A DNA stretch of 64,000 nucleotides, from NCBI GenBank assembly GCA_965140765.1, contig OZ223309.1:1798001-1862000 (forward strand), read 5' to 3'. This DNA comes from Sunxiuqinia sp963678245. Lineage in GTDB: Bacteria; Bacteroidota; Bacteroidia; Bacteroidales; Prolixibacteraceae. The notes beneath the pieces are model-generated. The model worked only from the letters and a program-made list of their open reading frames with translations. It did not search any database and was not told the DNA's origin. Made by a program: the position numbers and the translations under genes. Of the stretch, positions 1 to 8,522 are shown piece by piece (positions within the stretch are counted from its first letter, which is position 1; each line of letters begins with the position of its first letter).

Positions 1-1
1 G

Positions 2-637
2 TATCAGGGAGAAACCAACGCCGGACGTGGCTTTCAATATCGTCAGTTATTTAAAGATCTGATTGTGGATTGGAGAGATCAGTTGGAAAAACCAACTTTG
101 CCTTTCCTGTTTGTACAGTTGGCAAATCTTGGTCTTCCAAATAAACAGCCTGTAGAAAATGGCTGGGCCGAAACACGCGATGCACAGCGCCGTGCACTGG
201 AACTTCCAAACACCGGGATGGCAGTAGCTTTTGATATTGGTGAATGGAACGACATTCATCCGCTCAACAAAAAAGAAGTAGCTCGTCGTTTGTCTTTGGA
301 AGCTGAAAGAGTAGCATACGGAAATGATGAGATTGTTAGTGCCGGTCCCCTTTACAAATCGATGAAAGTAGAAGATGGAAGTATTTTGCTCACATTCTCG
401 TCAGTAGGTTCAGGATTATATGCAAACAGCAAACTCGAAGGATTTCAGATAGCAGGAGAGGATGGTGAGTTTGTTTGGGCCAATGCCGTAGTGATGAGCA
501 AAAACACGGTTAAAGTTTGGAGCCGAAAGGTAAAAGAACCGGTGGCAGTTCGTTATGCCTGGGATGGAAATCCTGAAGGAGCAAACTTGAAAAATAAAGA
601 AAATCTGCCCGCATCACCTTTTACAACCGAAGACTAA
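2..637 (+). CDS. Sialate O-acetylesterase-type carbohydrate esterase (C-terminal part)
   Basis: The gene is cut by the left edge of the window and is open from base 2 to the stop at 637 (211 residues). The fragment opens with YQGETNAG, the conserved block of SGNH-fold sialate O-acetylesterases and related acetyl-xylan esterases. It later has WNDIHPLNK (around residues 82-90), which carries the catalytic Asp-x-x-His pair of that family. Placed just before a sugar symporter, a GH10 xylanase and a GH43 enzyme, it most likely removes acetyl groups from xylan or xylo-oligosaccharides rather than from sialic acid. That substrate is inferred from neighbours only. The catalytic Ser block and any signal peptide lie outside the window. 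Confidence 0.85.
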   Translation, partial: YQGETNAGRGFQYRQLFKDLIVDWRDQLEKPTLPFLFVQLANLGLPNKQPVENGWAETRDAQRRALELPNTGMAVAFDIGEWNDIHPLNKKEVARRLSLEAERVAYGNDEIVSAGPLYKSMKVEDGSILLTFSSVGSGLYANSKLEGFQIAGEDGEFVWANAVVMSKNTVKVWSRKVKEPVAVRYAWDGNPEGANLKNKENLPASPFTTED

Positions 638-667
638 TTCGAAAAAATCAATTAATAAAAAAATCAA

Positions 668-2122
668 ATGAAAACTAACTCACAGAAAATTTCGGTACTG
701 GAAAAAATAGGATATAGCCTTGGCGACCTGGCTGCCAACCTGGTGTTTCAAACCCTAGTTACTTTCCTGGCGTTTTTCTATACCGACATTTATGGACTGC
801 AGAATGATCATGCTTCTGTAATTATGCTGGTGGTAGGGCTGGTAGCAGCTTTTGGATTTAATCCGATTATTGGTGCTTTGGCCGACCGGACACATTCACG
901 CTGGGGAAAATTTCGCCCATGGATTTTGTTTACAGCCATTCCGTTAGGAGTAATTGCCTTGCTGGCTTTTACAACACCAAACTTTTCGTATAAAGGAAAA
1001 TTGATATATGCAGCAGGAACCTACACTTTGTTGTTGCTGGCTTATGCGGCAAGTAATTTACCTTATTCGGCATTAAGCGGGGTACTTACCGGCGACATGT
1101 CGGAGCGAAATAGCCTGTCATCGTACCGTTTTGCGGCTGTTATGTTTGCGCAGTTTTTTGTGCAGGTATTTATGCTGCCCATTATTTTACATGCAGGCGA
1201 TGGCGATAAAGCGGCCGGAATAGAATCGGTAATGACCTGGATGGCGATTATCGGCACCATACTTTTACTCATTACCTTCCTCACCACAAAAGAGCGTGTT
1301 GTTCCTAATCCTGAACAACAATCGAGCATAAAAGAAGACCTTAGCGATTTATTCAATAACCGTCCATGGATCATCATGTTAACGCTAACTATTCTGGTTT
1401 TTGTAACACTTGCTATGAAAGGTGGATCGTATGTTTATTATTTCAATAACTACGTTGATGAAGCGGCTCTGCAAAGTTTTATTCAACCCATTCTTGATTC
1501 CTTTACCAGTGTTGGAATTAACTTTTTTGATTCGGATGTGGCTTCGGCGGGTTTTGGTTTGTTTAACGCCGGAGGAATTATTTGCTCCATGATCGGTATT
1601 GCCGTTTCCAGTAAGCTGGCCAACAAATTCGGAAAACGTGATGTATTTGGAGCAGCTTTATTTATCGCTACTCTGTTTATTGTATCCTTCATTTTTTACA
1701 ATCCTGAAGATGTTCGCATGATGTTTTTAGCGCAGGCACTGCACATGTTTTTCTATGGTGTAACAACACCTATTCTTTGGGCAATGATTGCCGATGTTGC
1801 CGACTACTCGGAGTGGGTTAATAATCGTCGCGCTACGGCTATTATCTTTTCAGCAATGATGGTGGGCTTAAAAGCCGGATTGGCCATTGGAGGTGCAATT
1901 GTTACCTGGATTCTTGGTTTGTACGGTTACTTATCGAAAGATACAGTGGCAGCCGGACAGGAACTTATTCAGCCCGAAAGTGTGGCACAGGGAGCAAAAA
2001 TGTTGGTGAGTATTTACCCATCCATTCCGTTTTTGATCGGCGTAGCTCTGCTTTTCTTTTACGAAATAAATAAGAGTAAAGAAATTCAGATTCAGAATGA
2101 ATTAAACATAAGAAGAATGTAG
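668..2122 (+). CDS. GPH-family sugar:cation symporter (MelB/XynB-like)
   Basis: This 484-residue protein is an inner-membrane carrier with about twelve hydrophobic segments. It begins with the GYSLGD motif (residues 15-20) and has RTHSRWGKFRPW (74-85) in the loop after the second helix. Both are hallmarks of the glycoside-pentoside-hexuronide symporter family, which couples sugar uptake to Na+ or H+. It starts 30 bp after the esterase and is followed 56 bp later by a xylanase, so uptake of xylose or xylo-oligosaccharides is the likely role. An insertion around residues 265-295 lengthens the central region. The exact substrate cannot be read from sequence. Confidence 0.9.
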   Translation: MKTNSQKISVLEKIGYSLGDLAANLVFQTLVTFLAFFYTDIYGLQNDHASVIMLVVGLVAAFGFNPIIGALADRTHSRWGKFRPWILFTAIPLGVIALLAFTTPNFSYKGKLIYAAGTYTLLLLAYAASNLPYSALSGVLTGDMSERNSLSSYRFAAVMFAQFFVQVFMLPIILHAGDGDKAAGIESVMTWMAIIGTILLLITFLTTKERVVPNPEQQSSIKEDLSDLFNNRPWIIMLTLTILVFVTLAMKGGSYVYYFNNYVDEAALQSFIQPILDSFTSVGINFFDSDVASAGFGLFNAGGIICSMIGIAVSSKLANKFGKRDVFGAALFIATLFIVSFIFYNPEDVRMMFLAQALHMFFYGVTTPILWAMIADVADYSEWVNNRRATAIIFSAMMVGLKAGLAIGGAIVTWILGLYGYLSKDTVAAGQELIQPESVAQGAKMLVSIYPSIPFLIGVALLFFYEINKSKEIQIQNELNIRRM

Positions 2123-2178
2123 CGCTCTACAATGAATTTTTTAAGTGGAGAAATAATTTAAACCATAATACGACAAGA

Positions 2179-3330
2179 ATGAAAAAATTTAATGGATTTG
2201 TTTTGATGGCACTTTTAGTCGGTATTTTTGTGTCGTGTAATAGTGGCACAACTAGTCATTCGACGAAAACAGCAACTTTAAAAGATGCTTTAGCCAAGAA
2301 GTTTTACATCGGAACAGCTTTAAATGCCAATCAAATAACTGGTAAGGATTCTGCTGGAATTGAAGTTGTGAAACAACAGTTTAATGCAATTGTACCGGAG
2401 AACTGTATGAAAAGTGCGGAAATCCAGCCTATGGAAGGAGAGTTTGATTTCGAACTGGCAGACCAGTTTGTAGATTTTGGTGTACAAAACGAAATGTTTA
2501 TCACAGGGCACTGTTTGATCTGGCATTCGCAGGCGCCAAGTTGGTTTTTTACTGATAATGAAGGTAACGATGTTTCGCGCGAGGTGATGATTGAGCGAAT
2601 GAAAAACCATATTTATACCGTCGTAGGCCGCTATAAAGGGAAGATACAGGGTTGGGATGTAGTGAACGAGGCTATTATGGAAGATGGTAGTTTCCGAAAT
2701 AGTAAGTTTTACCAAATTGTAGGTGAAGATTTTATTAAGCAGGCCTTTCAGTTTGCCCATGAAGCTGATCCGGATGCAGAATTGTACTACAACGATTACA
2801 ACGAGTGGTACCCGGGGAAACGTGATGCGATTGTGAAAATGATTCGCGACTTGAAAGTCGACGGAGTCCGGATTGATGGAATAGGCATGCAAGGGCATGT
2901 GGGTATGGACAGCCCATCGCTGGAAGATTACGAAGCTGCCATGGTGGCGTATGCCAACGAAGGAGTGAAAGTGATGGTCACCGAACTTGACATGTCGATT
3001 TTACCTAATCGCAGACGCGATGTTGGAGCAGATATTTCTACGAATATTGAATATCAGAAAGAATTAAATCCATATACCGATGGCGTGGTTCCACAGGAAA
3101 AACAAGATGAGTGGGACGCCCGGATGGTGGATTTCTTTGAGTTGTTCCTGAAGCATTCGCACAACATGAGACGAGTAACCTTATGGGGTGTTGCCGATGG
3201 CGATTCATGGAAAAACAATTTTCCGGTTCGCGGACGTACCGATTATCCACTGCTGTTTGATCGGAACCATCAGCCCAAGTCAGCAGTAGCAAAGATTATT
3301 GAGTTAACGAAAGAGGAGGGGCGTCACTAA
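2179..3330 (+). CDS. GH10 endo-1,4-beta-xylanase, lipoprotein
   Basis: This 383-residue protein cleaves internal beta-1,4 bonds of xylan. An N-terminal lipoprotein signal ends in VSC (Cys20), followed by NSGTTSH without an acidic run, so it may stay on the periplasmic side. The GH10 barrel covers roughly residues 35-375. It contains the acid/base block WDVVNEA with Glu164, the nucleophile block VTELDMS with Glu269, and GHCLIWHSQ near residue 112. The length is normal for a single-domain GH10 enzyme with no carbohydrate-binding module. It lies in a co-directional run with the GPH symporter and the GH43 gene. Confidence 0.95.
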   Translation: MKKFNGFVLMALLVGIFVSCNSGTTSHSTKTATLKDALAKKFYIGTALNANQITGKDSAGIEVVKQQFNAIVPENCMKSAEIQPMEGEFDFELADQFVDFGVQNEMFITGHCLIWHSQAPSWFFTDNEGNDVSREVMIERMKNHIYTVVGRYKGKIQGWDVVNEAIMEDGSFRNSKFYQIVGEDFIKQAFQFAHEADPDAELYYNDYNEWYPGKRDAIVKMIRDLKVDGVRIDGIGMQGHVGMDSPSLEDYEAAMVAYANEGVKVMVTELDMSILPNRRRDVGADISTNIEYQKELNPYTDGVVPQEKQDEWDARMVDFFELFLKHSHNMRRVTLWGVADGDSWKNNFPVRGRTDYPLLFDRNHQPKSAVAKIIELTKEEGRH

Positions 3331-3375
3331 CTCGTTTCGGGATGACAAATGAAAATAGAAAAGACTTAAAATAAA

Positions 3376-4347
3376 ATGAAAAAATCAAGATATTTGGTGC
3401 CGGACTTATACACAGCTGATCCGGCGGTGCATGTGTTCAATGGCAAATTATACATTTACCCGTCTCACGATGTTGAATCGGGCATTCCGGAAAATGACAA
3501 CGGCGATCATTTTGATATGCGCGATTACCATGTCTTTTCAATGGAAAATATTGATGGAGAAGTAACCGATCACGGAATAGCATTGGATGTGAAAGATATT
3601 CCATGGGCAGGGCGACAGCTTTGGGATTGCGATTGTGCCTGCAAAGATGGTAAGTATTACCTGTACTTCCCCCTGAAAGATCAAACCGACATTTTTCGCA
3701 TCGGAGTAGCCATCAGCGATAAGCCGGAAGGCCCCTTCATTTCTCAGGATGCGCCCATGAAAGGTAGCTACTCTATCGATCCCTGCGTGTTTTGCGATGA
3801 TGATGGATCGTACTACATGTATTTTGGCGGTTTGTGGGGCGGGCAGCTTCAACGCTATCGCAATAACAAAGCCATTGAGTTTGGGCACGAGCCCAAAGAT
3901 GAAGAACCTGCCTTGCCAGCCAGGATCGTGAAACTAAGCAATGACATGCTTGAATTTGGGGAAGAGCCACGCGAGATTATTATTCTGGATGAAAGTGGCG
4001 AAGTGTTGAAAGCCGGTGACCACGATCGTCGTTTCTTTGAAGCATCGTGGATGCACAAGTACGATGGCAAATACTACTTTTCGTATTCAACCGGTAACAC
4101 GCACAAATTGTGTTATGCCATAGGAGACAATCCATACGGGCCTTTCACCTATAAGGGAGTCATTCTTACTCCGGTCGTTGGCTGGACAACTCATCATTCG
4201 ATTGCAGAGTTTAAAGGAAAGTGGTACTTGTTTCATCACGATAGCGTTCCCTCAGGAGGTAAGACTTGGTTGCGCAGCATGAAAGTTGTGGAGCTGGAAT
4301 ATAATGAGGACGGAACTATAAAAACCATCGCTGGCGAAATTGGATAG
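3376..4347 (+). CDS. GH43 glycoside hydrolase (beta-xylosidase/arabinofuranosidase type)
   Basis: This is a 323-residue five-bladed propeller hydrolase. The three expected acidic residues are visible: Asp15 (TADPAVHV) as base, Asp135 (YSIDPCVF) as pKa modulator and Glu222 (FFEASWMHKY) as acid. No signal peptide or lipobox is present, so it should act in the cytoplasm on short oligosaccharides imported by the symporter encoded upstream. Releasing xylose or arabinose from xylo-oligosaccharides fits the context, but GH43 members differ in substrate and the subfamily was not determined. It is the last gene of the cluster, and a strong terminator follows about 30 bp after its stop. Confidence 0.92.
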   Translation: MKKSRYLVPDLYTADPAVHVFNGKLYIYPSHDVESGIPENDNGDHFDMRDYHVFSMENIDGEVTDHGIALDVKDIPWAGRQLWDCDCACKDGKYYLYFPLKDQTDIFRIGVAISDKPEGPFISQDAPMKGSYSIDPCVFCDDDGSYYMYFGGLWGGQLQRYRNNKAIEFGHEPKDEEPALPARIVKLSNDMLEFGEEPREIIILDESGEVLKAGDHDRRFFEASWMHKYDGKYYFSYSTGNTHKLCYAIGDNPYGPFTYKGVILTPVVGWTTHHSIAEFKGKWYLFHHDSVPSGGKTWLRSMKVVELEYNEDGTIKTIAGEIG

Positions 4348-4374
4348 ATCTTGAGTATTAGGAATCAAATAGAC

Positions 4375-4410
4375 AGCGTGCATGTTTCAGAAACATGCAC
4401 GCTATATTTA
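4375..4410 (+). terminator. Terminator of the xylan cluster
   Basis: A perfect 14-bp inverted repeat (arms 4375-4388 and 4390-4403) surrounds one base and is followed by an A/T-rich tail. It lies 28 bp past the GH43 stop and probably ends the cluster transcript. Confidence 0.8.
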
Positions 4411-5286
4411 TTAAAGCCTTTCTGGATATGGCCCGTCATTCTTCGAATTAGTTGTTGCCATACTGAATAATTAGTCCTTTTTCAGGTCCAAGTTTCAGTT
4501 TTTCTTCTTTGGCATATTTGCCTATGCTTTGCTTTTATGCTTTTAGTTTTCGAGAAACCGTTTGGAGTTTTAGATCGTTTCCTGAGATTGTTTTCCTACG
4601 ACAATCAAATAAAGGGTTTCTTCAATATTTGCATAGCTCAGGTTATTGAGTACTAACTTGGCGTGCATGTGAAAAAAGATTCACTAAAATGCTCACCAGA
4701 ATTCGACAAAAACGAGCAAATTTTATTAAAACAAATCAACTGATTTATACCTGCAAACACTTGTTTTATAGACTTTTGTTGCCTGTTTGGCTAGTCAAAG
4801 GTAAAAAAAAACTACTCGCCGGATTGCTCTCCAGAATCTTAATATTGTTTGATTTACATTGATTGTGCCAAAATCTTAAAAATCTATAAATCATACAGTT
4901 TGCAGGTTTTTAGTTTCATTTGATTTCCCGAAAAGTGATCCCTATGGTACAAAATTCGAACCATCTAGTAGCAGAATCAAAACTTTTGGGAGATCTTTCT
5001 ATTTTAGAAAATTTGTCTGGTTTTAAATAGGAGAATGCTTGAGTCCAATCTCAAATTTGTTAAAATGTCGGGGGTGGGGATATCAAGAGATAGTCATAAA
5101 AGAGAAAAGGGCAGACAGCCTTTCTGCTTTTCATAATCGTAAAAATGTGTATTTAGTTATAATGTTATCATAGTGGAACGGAAATTGGTAGTAGAAGAAA
5201 CTGTTCGTAAAATACCAACGCAGCCATTCTTAAAATTATTAGTTCTAATTGTGTAATACAGATATTAACAGATCAACTAATGTAGC
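4411..5286. other. Gene-poor gap with eroded coding remnants
   Basis: No intact gene was found here. On the minus strand between about 4680 and 4440, short peptide-like stretches occur in different frames. One is YANIEETLYLIVVGKQSQ, ending in a stop; another is EEKLKLGPEKGLIIQYGNN, ending in a stop. The frame changes and internal stops look like the tail of a decayed gene, but I do not recognise the family. A weak hairpin lies at 5105-5131 (GCAGA/TCTGC core). The last 120 bp before the Crp-like gene at 5287 should hold its promoter, but no clear TAnnTTTG box stands out. Confidence 0.4.
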
Positions 5287-5871
5287 ATGCCAATTCTAAA
5301 AAAATACATGGAGCTTGAAGGAATTGTTGGAATACGACGATTTTTTGAAGCAGAAGGAATTCCCAAAGAATATAAAAGGAATGAATTTTTCATCCGTCGG
5401 GGACAACACCATAACCATATTGGATTTATTCTCGAAGGTGGATTCAGATACCTGGGATATTCTTCGGAAGGGAAAGAACAAATAGTTGGTTATAGTTTCG
5501 AAAGTGATTTTGTTGTAGATTATGCAACGTTCCAGATTCAGGAGCCTCCTGCTATTGATACCCAATCTATAAAAAAAAGCACAGTACTCTCACTTACCTA
5601 TGATCAGCTTAATGCATATTTTAAATGCTGTGGAATTCCTGACCTCAGGAGTAAAGTAGCAGAAGCTCTGCTTAACGATTTTGGCACCCGGCTGCTTTCA
5701 ATGTACTGCGACACACCCGAGGAACGTTATATAAAGCTTATTGACCGTTACTCTGACATTTTAAATTTAGTAAGCCTGAAAGAAATAGCTTCGTTAATAA
5801 AAGTTACACCTGAAACATTAAGCCGAATCCGTAAGAAACTAAAGAACCTTGATTTGAATCAAGAGTTTTGA
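5287..5871 (+). CDS. Crp/Fnr-family transcriptional regulator (copy 1 of island)
   Basis: This 194-residue protein has a cyclic-nucleotide-binding-like beta-roll (about residues 20-115, with GFILEGGFRYLG) and a C-terminal winged helix (about 155-188, VSLKEIASLIKVTPETLSRI). It lacks the N-terminal Cys cluster of true Fnr, so oxygen sensing through an Fe-S cluster is not supported. It is clearly paralogous to the regulator at 6883. Its last codons overlap an Fnr-type palindrome (5848-5863) in front of the lipoprotein gene at 5920, which suggests direct control of that gene. The ligand is unknown. Confidence 0.9.
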   Translation: MPILKKYMELEGIVGIRRFFEAEGIPKEYKRNEFFIRRGQHHNHIGFILEGGFRYLGYSSEGKEQIVGYSFESDFVVDYATFQIQEPPAIDTQSIKKSTVLSLTYDQLNAYFKCCGIPDLRSKVAEALLNDFGTRLLSMYCDTPEERYIKLIDRYSDILNLVSLKEIASLIKVTPETLSRIRKKLKNLDLNQEF

Positions 5872-5892
5872 GATTCTGTCTGTCTATCTTTA
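5848..5892 (+). promoter_or_regulatory. Fnr/Crp-type box and promoter for lipoprotein gene at 5920
   Basis: CTTGATTTGAATCAAG (5848-5863) contains TTGAT-N4-ATCAA, identical to the classic Fnr half-site arrangement, and overlaps the end of the regulator gene. A -7-like element TATCTTTA (5885-5892) has its centre 33 nt downstream of the box centre. The same box, the same spacing and the same GAGATTCTG spacer word recur at 7451-7495. With transcription starting a few bases past the -7 box, the palindrome would sit near -40, a typical activator position. That regulatory reading is inference. Confidence 0.7.
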
Positions 5893-5919
5893 CAAAGAAT
5901 TTTAGAGAAAACAGAAACC

Positions 5920-6813
5920 ATGAAAAAATCACTATTCCTTTTAGTGCTGGCAGTTACATTATTTGCCTGCGAGAAAGATGACGACGGAATAAAACTCCAA
6001 CTGAATACTGAATACTGCACACTTGACAATGAAACCAGCTATGCTGAAATCCGAATCGACAGGGGCGAAGGTTCATTGACCGTTGCTTCCACTAACTCTG
6101 ACATTGCGAAAATACTTTACGACGAAAATGATAAGAATATTTTTTACATCATCGGGCACAATCAGGGAACCGCTGCTGTCTCAGTCGTTATTGTTAATGA
6201 TGAAGGAGAAGAAAACACAAAAACAATCGATGTTAATGTGCGGGAAGCAATTTCTTACGAGAGTTTTTTGATGGACGTAGGAGTATATCTTAAAAAGGGA
6301 GAGAGCCGGAAGTTTGGTTTGCCTTTTACGTTTGATAAGAATTATAGCGTAGTAGCTGATAACAGTGCTGTTATCGATAACGATGGAGTAGCTAATGTTT
6401 CTTCCAGTGTTGAAATGGGGAATAAATTCAAAGTAGAAGCGAAAGCCGTTGGCAGCACTTCGTTCAATATCTGCAAGGGAAAAGTCGTAATCTTTTCTGC
6501 CCGTGTTTTTGTGGTCGATGAGTATGATTTATTTATTCCGGAATCGGAAAACAGCCAGCTAACTTTTAACCTTCCGTTTATTGCCGGCGTTAATGGAATT
6601 TCTATCTGGCGGGGAAGCGGCCACTATTCAGCTAAAGTAGTTGACGAAACGATAGCCATAGTCAAGTCTGTTACGACAAGTGATGACCATTTTGATCAGC
6701 AAAACAATTCGGCTGTTGTTAGGGTAACGCCTCTAAAAAGTGGTAAAACAAAACTGCTTGTTACCGACGAAGTCACCGGGCAAACCTCGGCGGTTAATGT
6801 TGTCGTAAATTAG
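5920..6813 (+). CDS. Lipoprotein with three Ig-like domains, unknown function
   Basis: This 297-residue protein has a lipoprotein signal ending at Cys17, followed by EKDDD. An acidic run directly after the lipidated Cys is the kind of export signal that places Bacteroidota lipoproteins on the cell surface. The rest is beta-rich, with three segments of about 80-100 residues (27-105, 108-195, 197-297) resembling bacterial Ig-like (BIG2-type) domains. The last segment has GSGHYSAKVVD and later LLVTDEVTGQTSAVNV, a pattern shared with the lipoproteins at 9533 and 10450. No catalytic motif is seen. It follows the first Crp-like gene by 48 bp and probably depends on the palindrome there. Confidence 0.75.
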   Translation: MKKSLFLLVLAVTLFACEKDDDGIKLQLNTEYCTLDNETSYAEIRIDRGEGSLTVASTNSDIAKILYDENDKNIFYIIGHNQGTAAVSVVIVNDEGEENTKTIDVNVREAISYESFLMDVGVYLKKGESRKFGLPFTFDKNYSVVADNSAVIDNDGVANVSSSVEMGNKFKVEAKAVGSTSFNICKGKVVIFSARVFVVDEYDLFIPESENSQLTFNLPFIAGVNGISIWRGSGHYSAKVVDETIAIVKSVTTSDDHFDQQNNSAVVRVTPLKSGKTKLLVTDEVTGQTSAVNVVVN

Positions 6814-6882
6814 CATTAACATATCATCGTTGAAATAAACGCTTTTACACCAAATCAGTTTCCATCAAATAACTAGTCGGAT

Positions 6883-7455
6883 ATGGCTTTTCTGAATAAA
6901 TACCTGGAATTGGATGAAATTACAGACGTGAAGAATTTCTTTCTCGGGAAAGGTACTGTAAAAGAATACAAGAAGAATGATTTCTTTGTGCGACAGGGAC
7001 AAAAACATGATCATGCAGGTTTTATCCGGGAAGGTGGCTTCCGATATTTGGGATCTACTTCTAAGGGAAAGGAGCAAATCATTGGCTACAGTTTTGAGAA
7101 TGACTTTGTTGTTGATTACGGATCTTTTCAGTCTCAAAAAAAAGCAATTGTCGATATACAGGCAATTAGAAGCAGTGTCGTACTGTGCGTCAGTCACGAT
7201 GAACTCAATGAGTTCTATCAACATCACATAAAAAATATCAGAGGACAATTAGCAGAAACCCTTTTCGAAGATATTTACGGCAGGTTGGTTTCCTTGTATT
7301 GTGATTCTCCAAAGGAACGGTATCTGAAACTGTTGGCACAATATCCTGATATTTTGGACCTGATCACATTACGAGAAATAGCTTCATTTATTAAAGTTGA
7401 ACCAGAAACACTAAGTCGGATACGAAAAAAATTATTGCTGGCCGAGAACTCTTGA
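6883..7455 (+). CDS. Crp/Fnr-family transcriptional regulator (copy 2 of island)
   Basis: This 190-residue paralogue of the regulator at 5287 shares its domain order and many motifs (KEYKKNDFFVRQGQ, GGFRYLG, GKEQIIGYSFENDFVVDYG, EIASFIKVEPETLSRIRKKL). It has the cNMP-binding-like fold and a C-terminal winged helix, without an Fnr-type Cys cluster. Its stop codon lies inside a second palindrome (7451-7466) upstream of the lipoprotein operon starting at 7520. The repeated order regulator, box, lipoprotein suggests an ancestral module duplication, after which each regulator may control its own or both outputs. Confidence 0.9.
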   Translation: MAFLNKYLELDEITDVKNFFLGKGTVKEYKKNDFFVRQGQKHDHAGFIREGGFRYLGSTSKGKEQIIGYSFENDFVVDYGSFQSQKKAIVDIQAIRSSVVLCVSHDELNEFYQHHIKNIRGQLAETLFEDIYGRLVSLYCDSPKERYLKLLAQYPDILDLITLREIASFIKVEPETLSRIRKKLLLAENS

Positions 7456-7495
7456 CTTGAGTCAAGGGTTTCGAGATTCTGCATAATTACCTTTG
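7451..7495 (+). promoter_or_regulatory. Fnr/Crp-type box and promoter for the 7520 lipoprotein operon
   Basis: CTTGACTTGAGTCAAG (7451-7466) is a palindrome with half-sites CTTGAC-N4-GTCAAG. It is followed at the same 33-nt centre-to-centre distance as the first copy by TACCTTTG (7488-7495), an exact Bacteroidota -7 box. The spacer keeps the word GAGATTCTG. The changed half-site (TTGAC rather than TTGAT) could give different regulator preference between the two copies. Confidence 0.75.
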
Positions 7496-7519
7496 TCTTT
7501 TTTATAAAAATAGATTACC

Positions 7520-8509
7520 ATGAAATTAATAAACATACTCAAAGCAATTCTCTTTTTGTTTTTCTCCATTACGGTTGTTTCGTGCAATGAGGATGATGAT
7601 GCTCCTAATCCGGAGCCTCCGCTTCTTCCCGAAACTTTGTACAAAACAACGTTCAACATTACACAAAACTATGCCCATAAAATAACTGACGACAACACCG
7701 GACAGGTTTTGGTTGATGTTGACTACGGAATAGCCGATGTAAACACTTTGGTTTATGTTATTCACCAGCAGAGCGAGGGAAAATATATAAAGCTTCGTAA
7801 TATGGATGACTCTTCTGTAAAAAATATTACCACAGATAACATTGCTGTAGTGACAGACTCCTTGCCGGAAGGAAAATATTACATCACGTTTGTGGCGTTT
7901 AAAGATTTCGCGGTTACTGGCTCTGATGTTCTGACATTTTTTGAGTCTTTGACAAAAAATTACGATGAGGCAATGATGCAAATACCCAACGATTACGTTC
8001 ATTATGCGACTACCGAATTTGAAGTATCAGCAACTGATGGGGCAAATCAGCCTGTGACGTTGGATTTAGAAAAGATGACGACCGACCTTATTTTTGAATT
8101 TACCGATGCTAATAAAGTTCCGGATTTTTATGATTACAGTTTAACTGTAGGTGTGGATAGTATCCCTTCAGTATTCTTTATTGCAAGTGGAAAAACACTT
8201 TCGCCTAAGGAAACAGAAGAGAATAAACTGCACCTCTATTCCGGAGAACAAAATGTACCTCTGCTTACTACAGCAGGAGATAAAGCAGTGGTTGCCACCT
8301 TCCATTCTTTAGCTAATGACAATTTACCATCATCCGACCGGGGAAAATACTGGTTTGAATTCAAGGAAAACTTTGATGGAGGAAAACAAATCAAAGCAGT
8401 CTCAAAAGAATTGGGCGAGTTCTCTTTCGAGCTTTCTTCTTCGATGTATGCCTATGAATTGTATGATGAAGGACAGGCGTTAGTTAAATCAATTAAGAAA
8501 ACAGAGTAG
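7520..8509 (+). CDS. Surface-type lipoprotein, possibly fimbrillin-like (Mfa/FimB-like)
   Basis: This 329-residue protein has a lipoprotein signal ending at Cys22, followed by NEDDD, an acidic surface-export-like motif. Two beta-rich halves are apparent. In the first, a strand pattern YVIHQQSEGKYIKL is followed by SLPEGKYYITFVAF. In the second, TLDLEKMTTDLIFEF follows a linker. This arrangement resembles the two transthyretin-like domains of fimbrillin-associated proteins, but the match is weak and made by eye. It is the first gene of a probable operon: the cytolysin-like gene starts 13 bp after its stop. A structural or anchoring role at the surface is possible. Confidence 0.55.
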   Translation: MKLINILKAILFLFFSITVVSCNEDDDAPNPEPPLLPETLYKTTFNITQNYAHKITDDNTGQVLVDVDYGIADVNTLVYVIHQQSEGKYIKLRNMDDSSVKNITTDNIAVVTDSLPEGKYYITFVAFKDFAVTGSDVLTFFESLTKNYDEAMMQIPNDYVHYATTEFEVSATDGANQPVTLDLEKMTTDLIFEFTDANKVPDFYDYSLTVGVDSIPSVFFIASGKTLSPKETEENKLHLYSGEQNVPLLTTAGDKAVVATFHSLANDNLPSSDRGKYWFEFKENFDGGKQIKAVSKELGEFSFELSSSMYAYELYDEGQALVKSIKKTE

Positions 8510-8522
8510 AAAAACAAATACC

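Noticed and set aside
2320..2898. 192-residue open frame opposite the GH10 xylanase
   Set aside because: It mirrors the codon structure of the xylanase and lacks any signature.
5287..7455. True Fnr oxygen sensors
   Set aside because: Neither regulator has the N-terminal Cys cluster needed for the Fnr Fe-S cluster; only the DNA box is Fnr-like.
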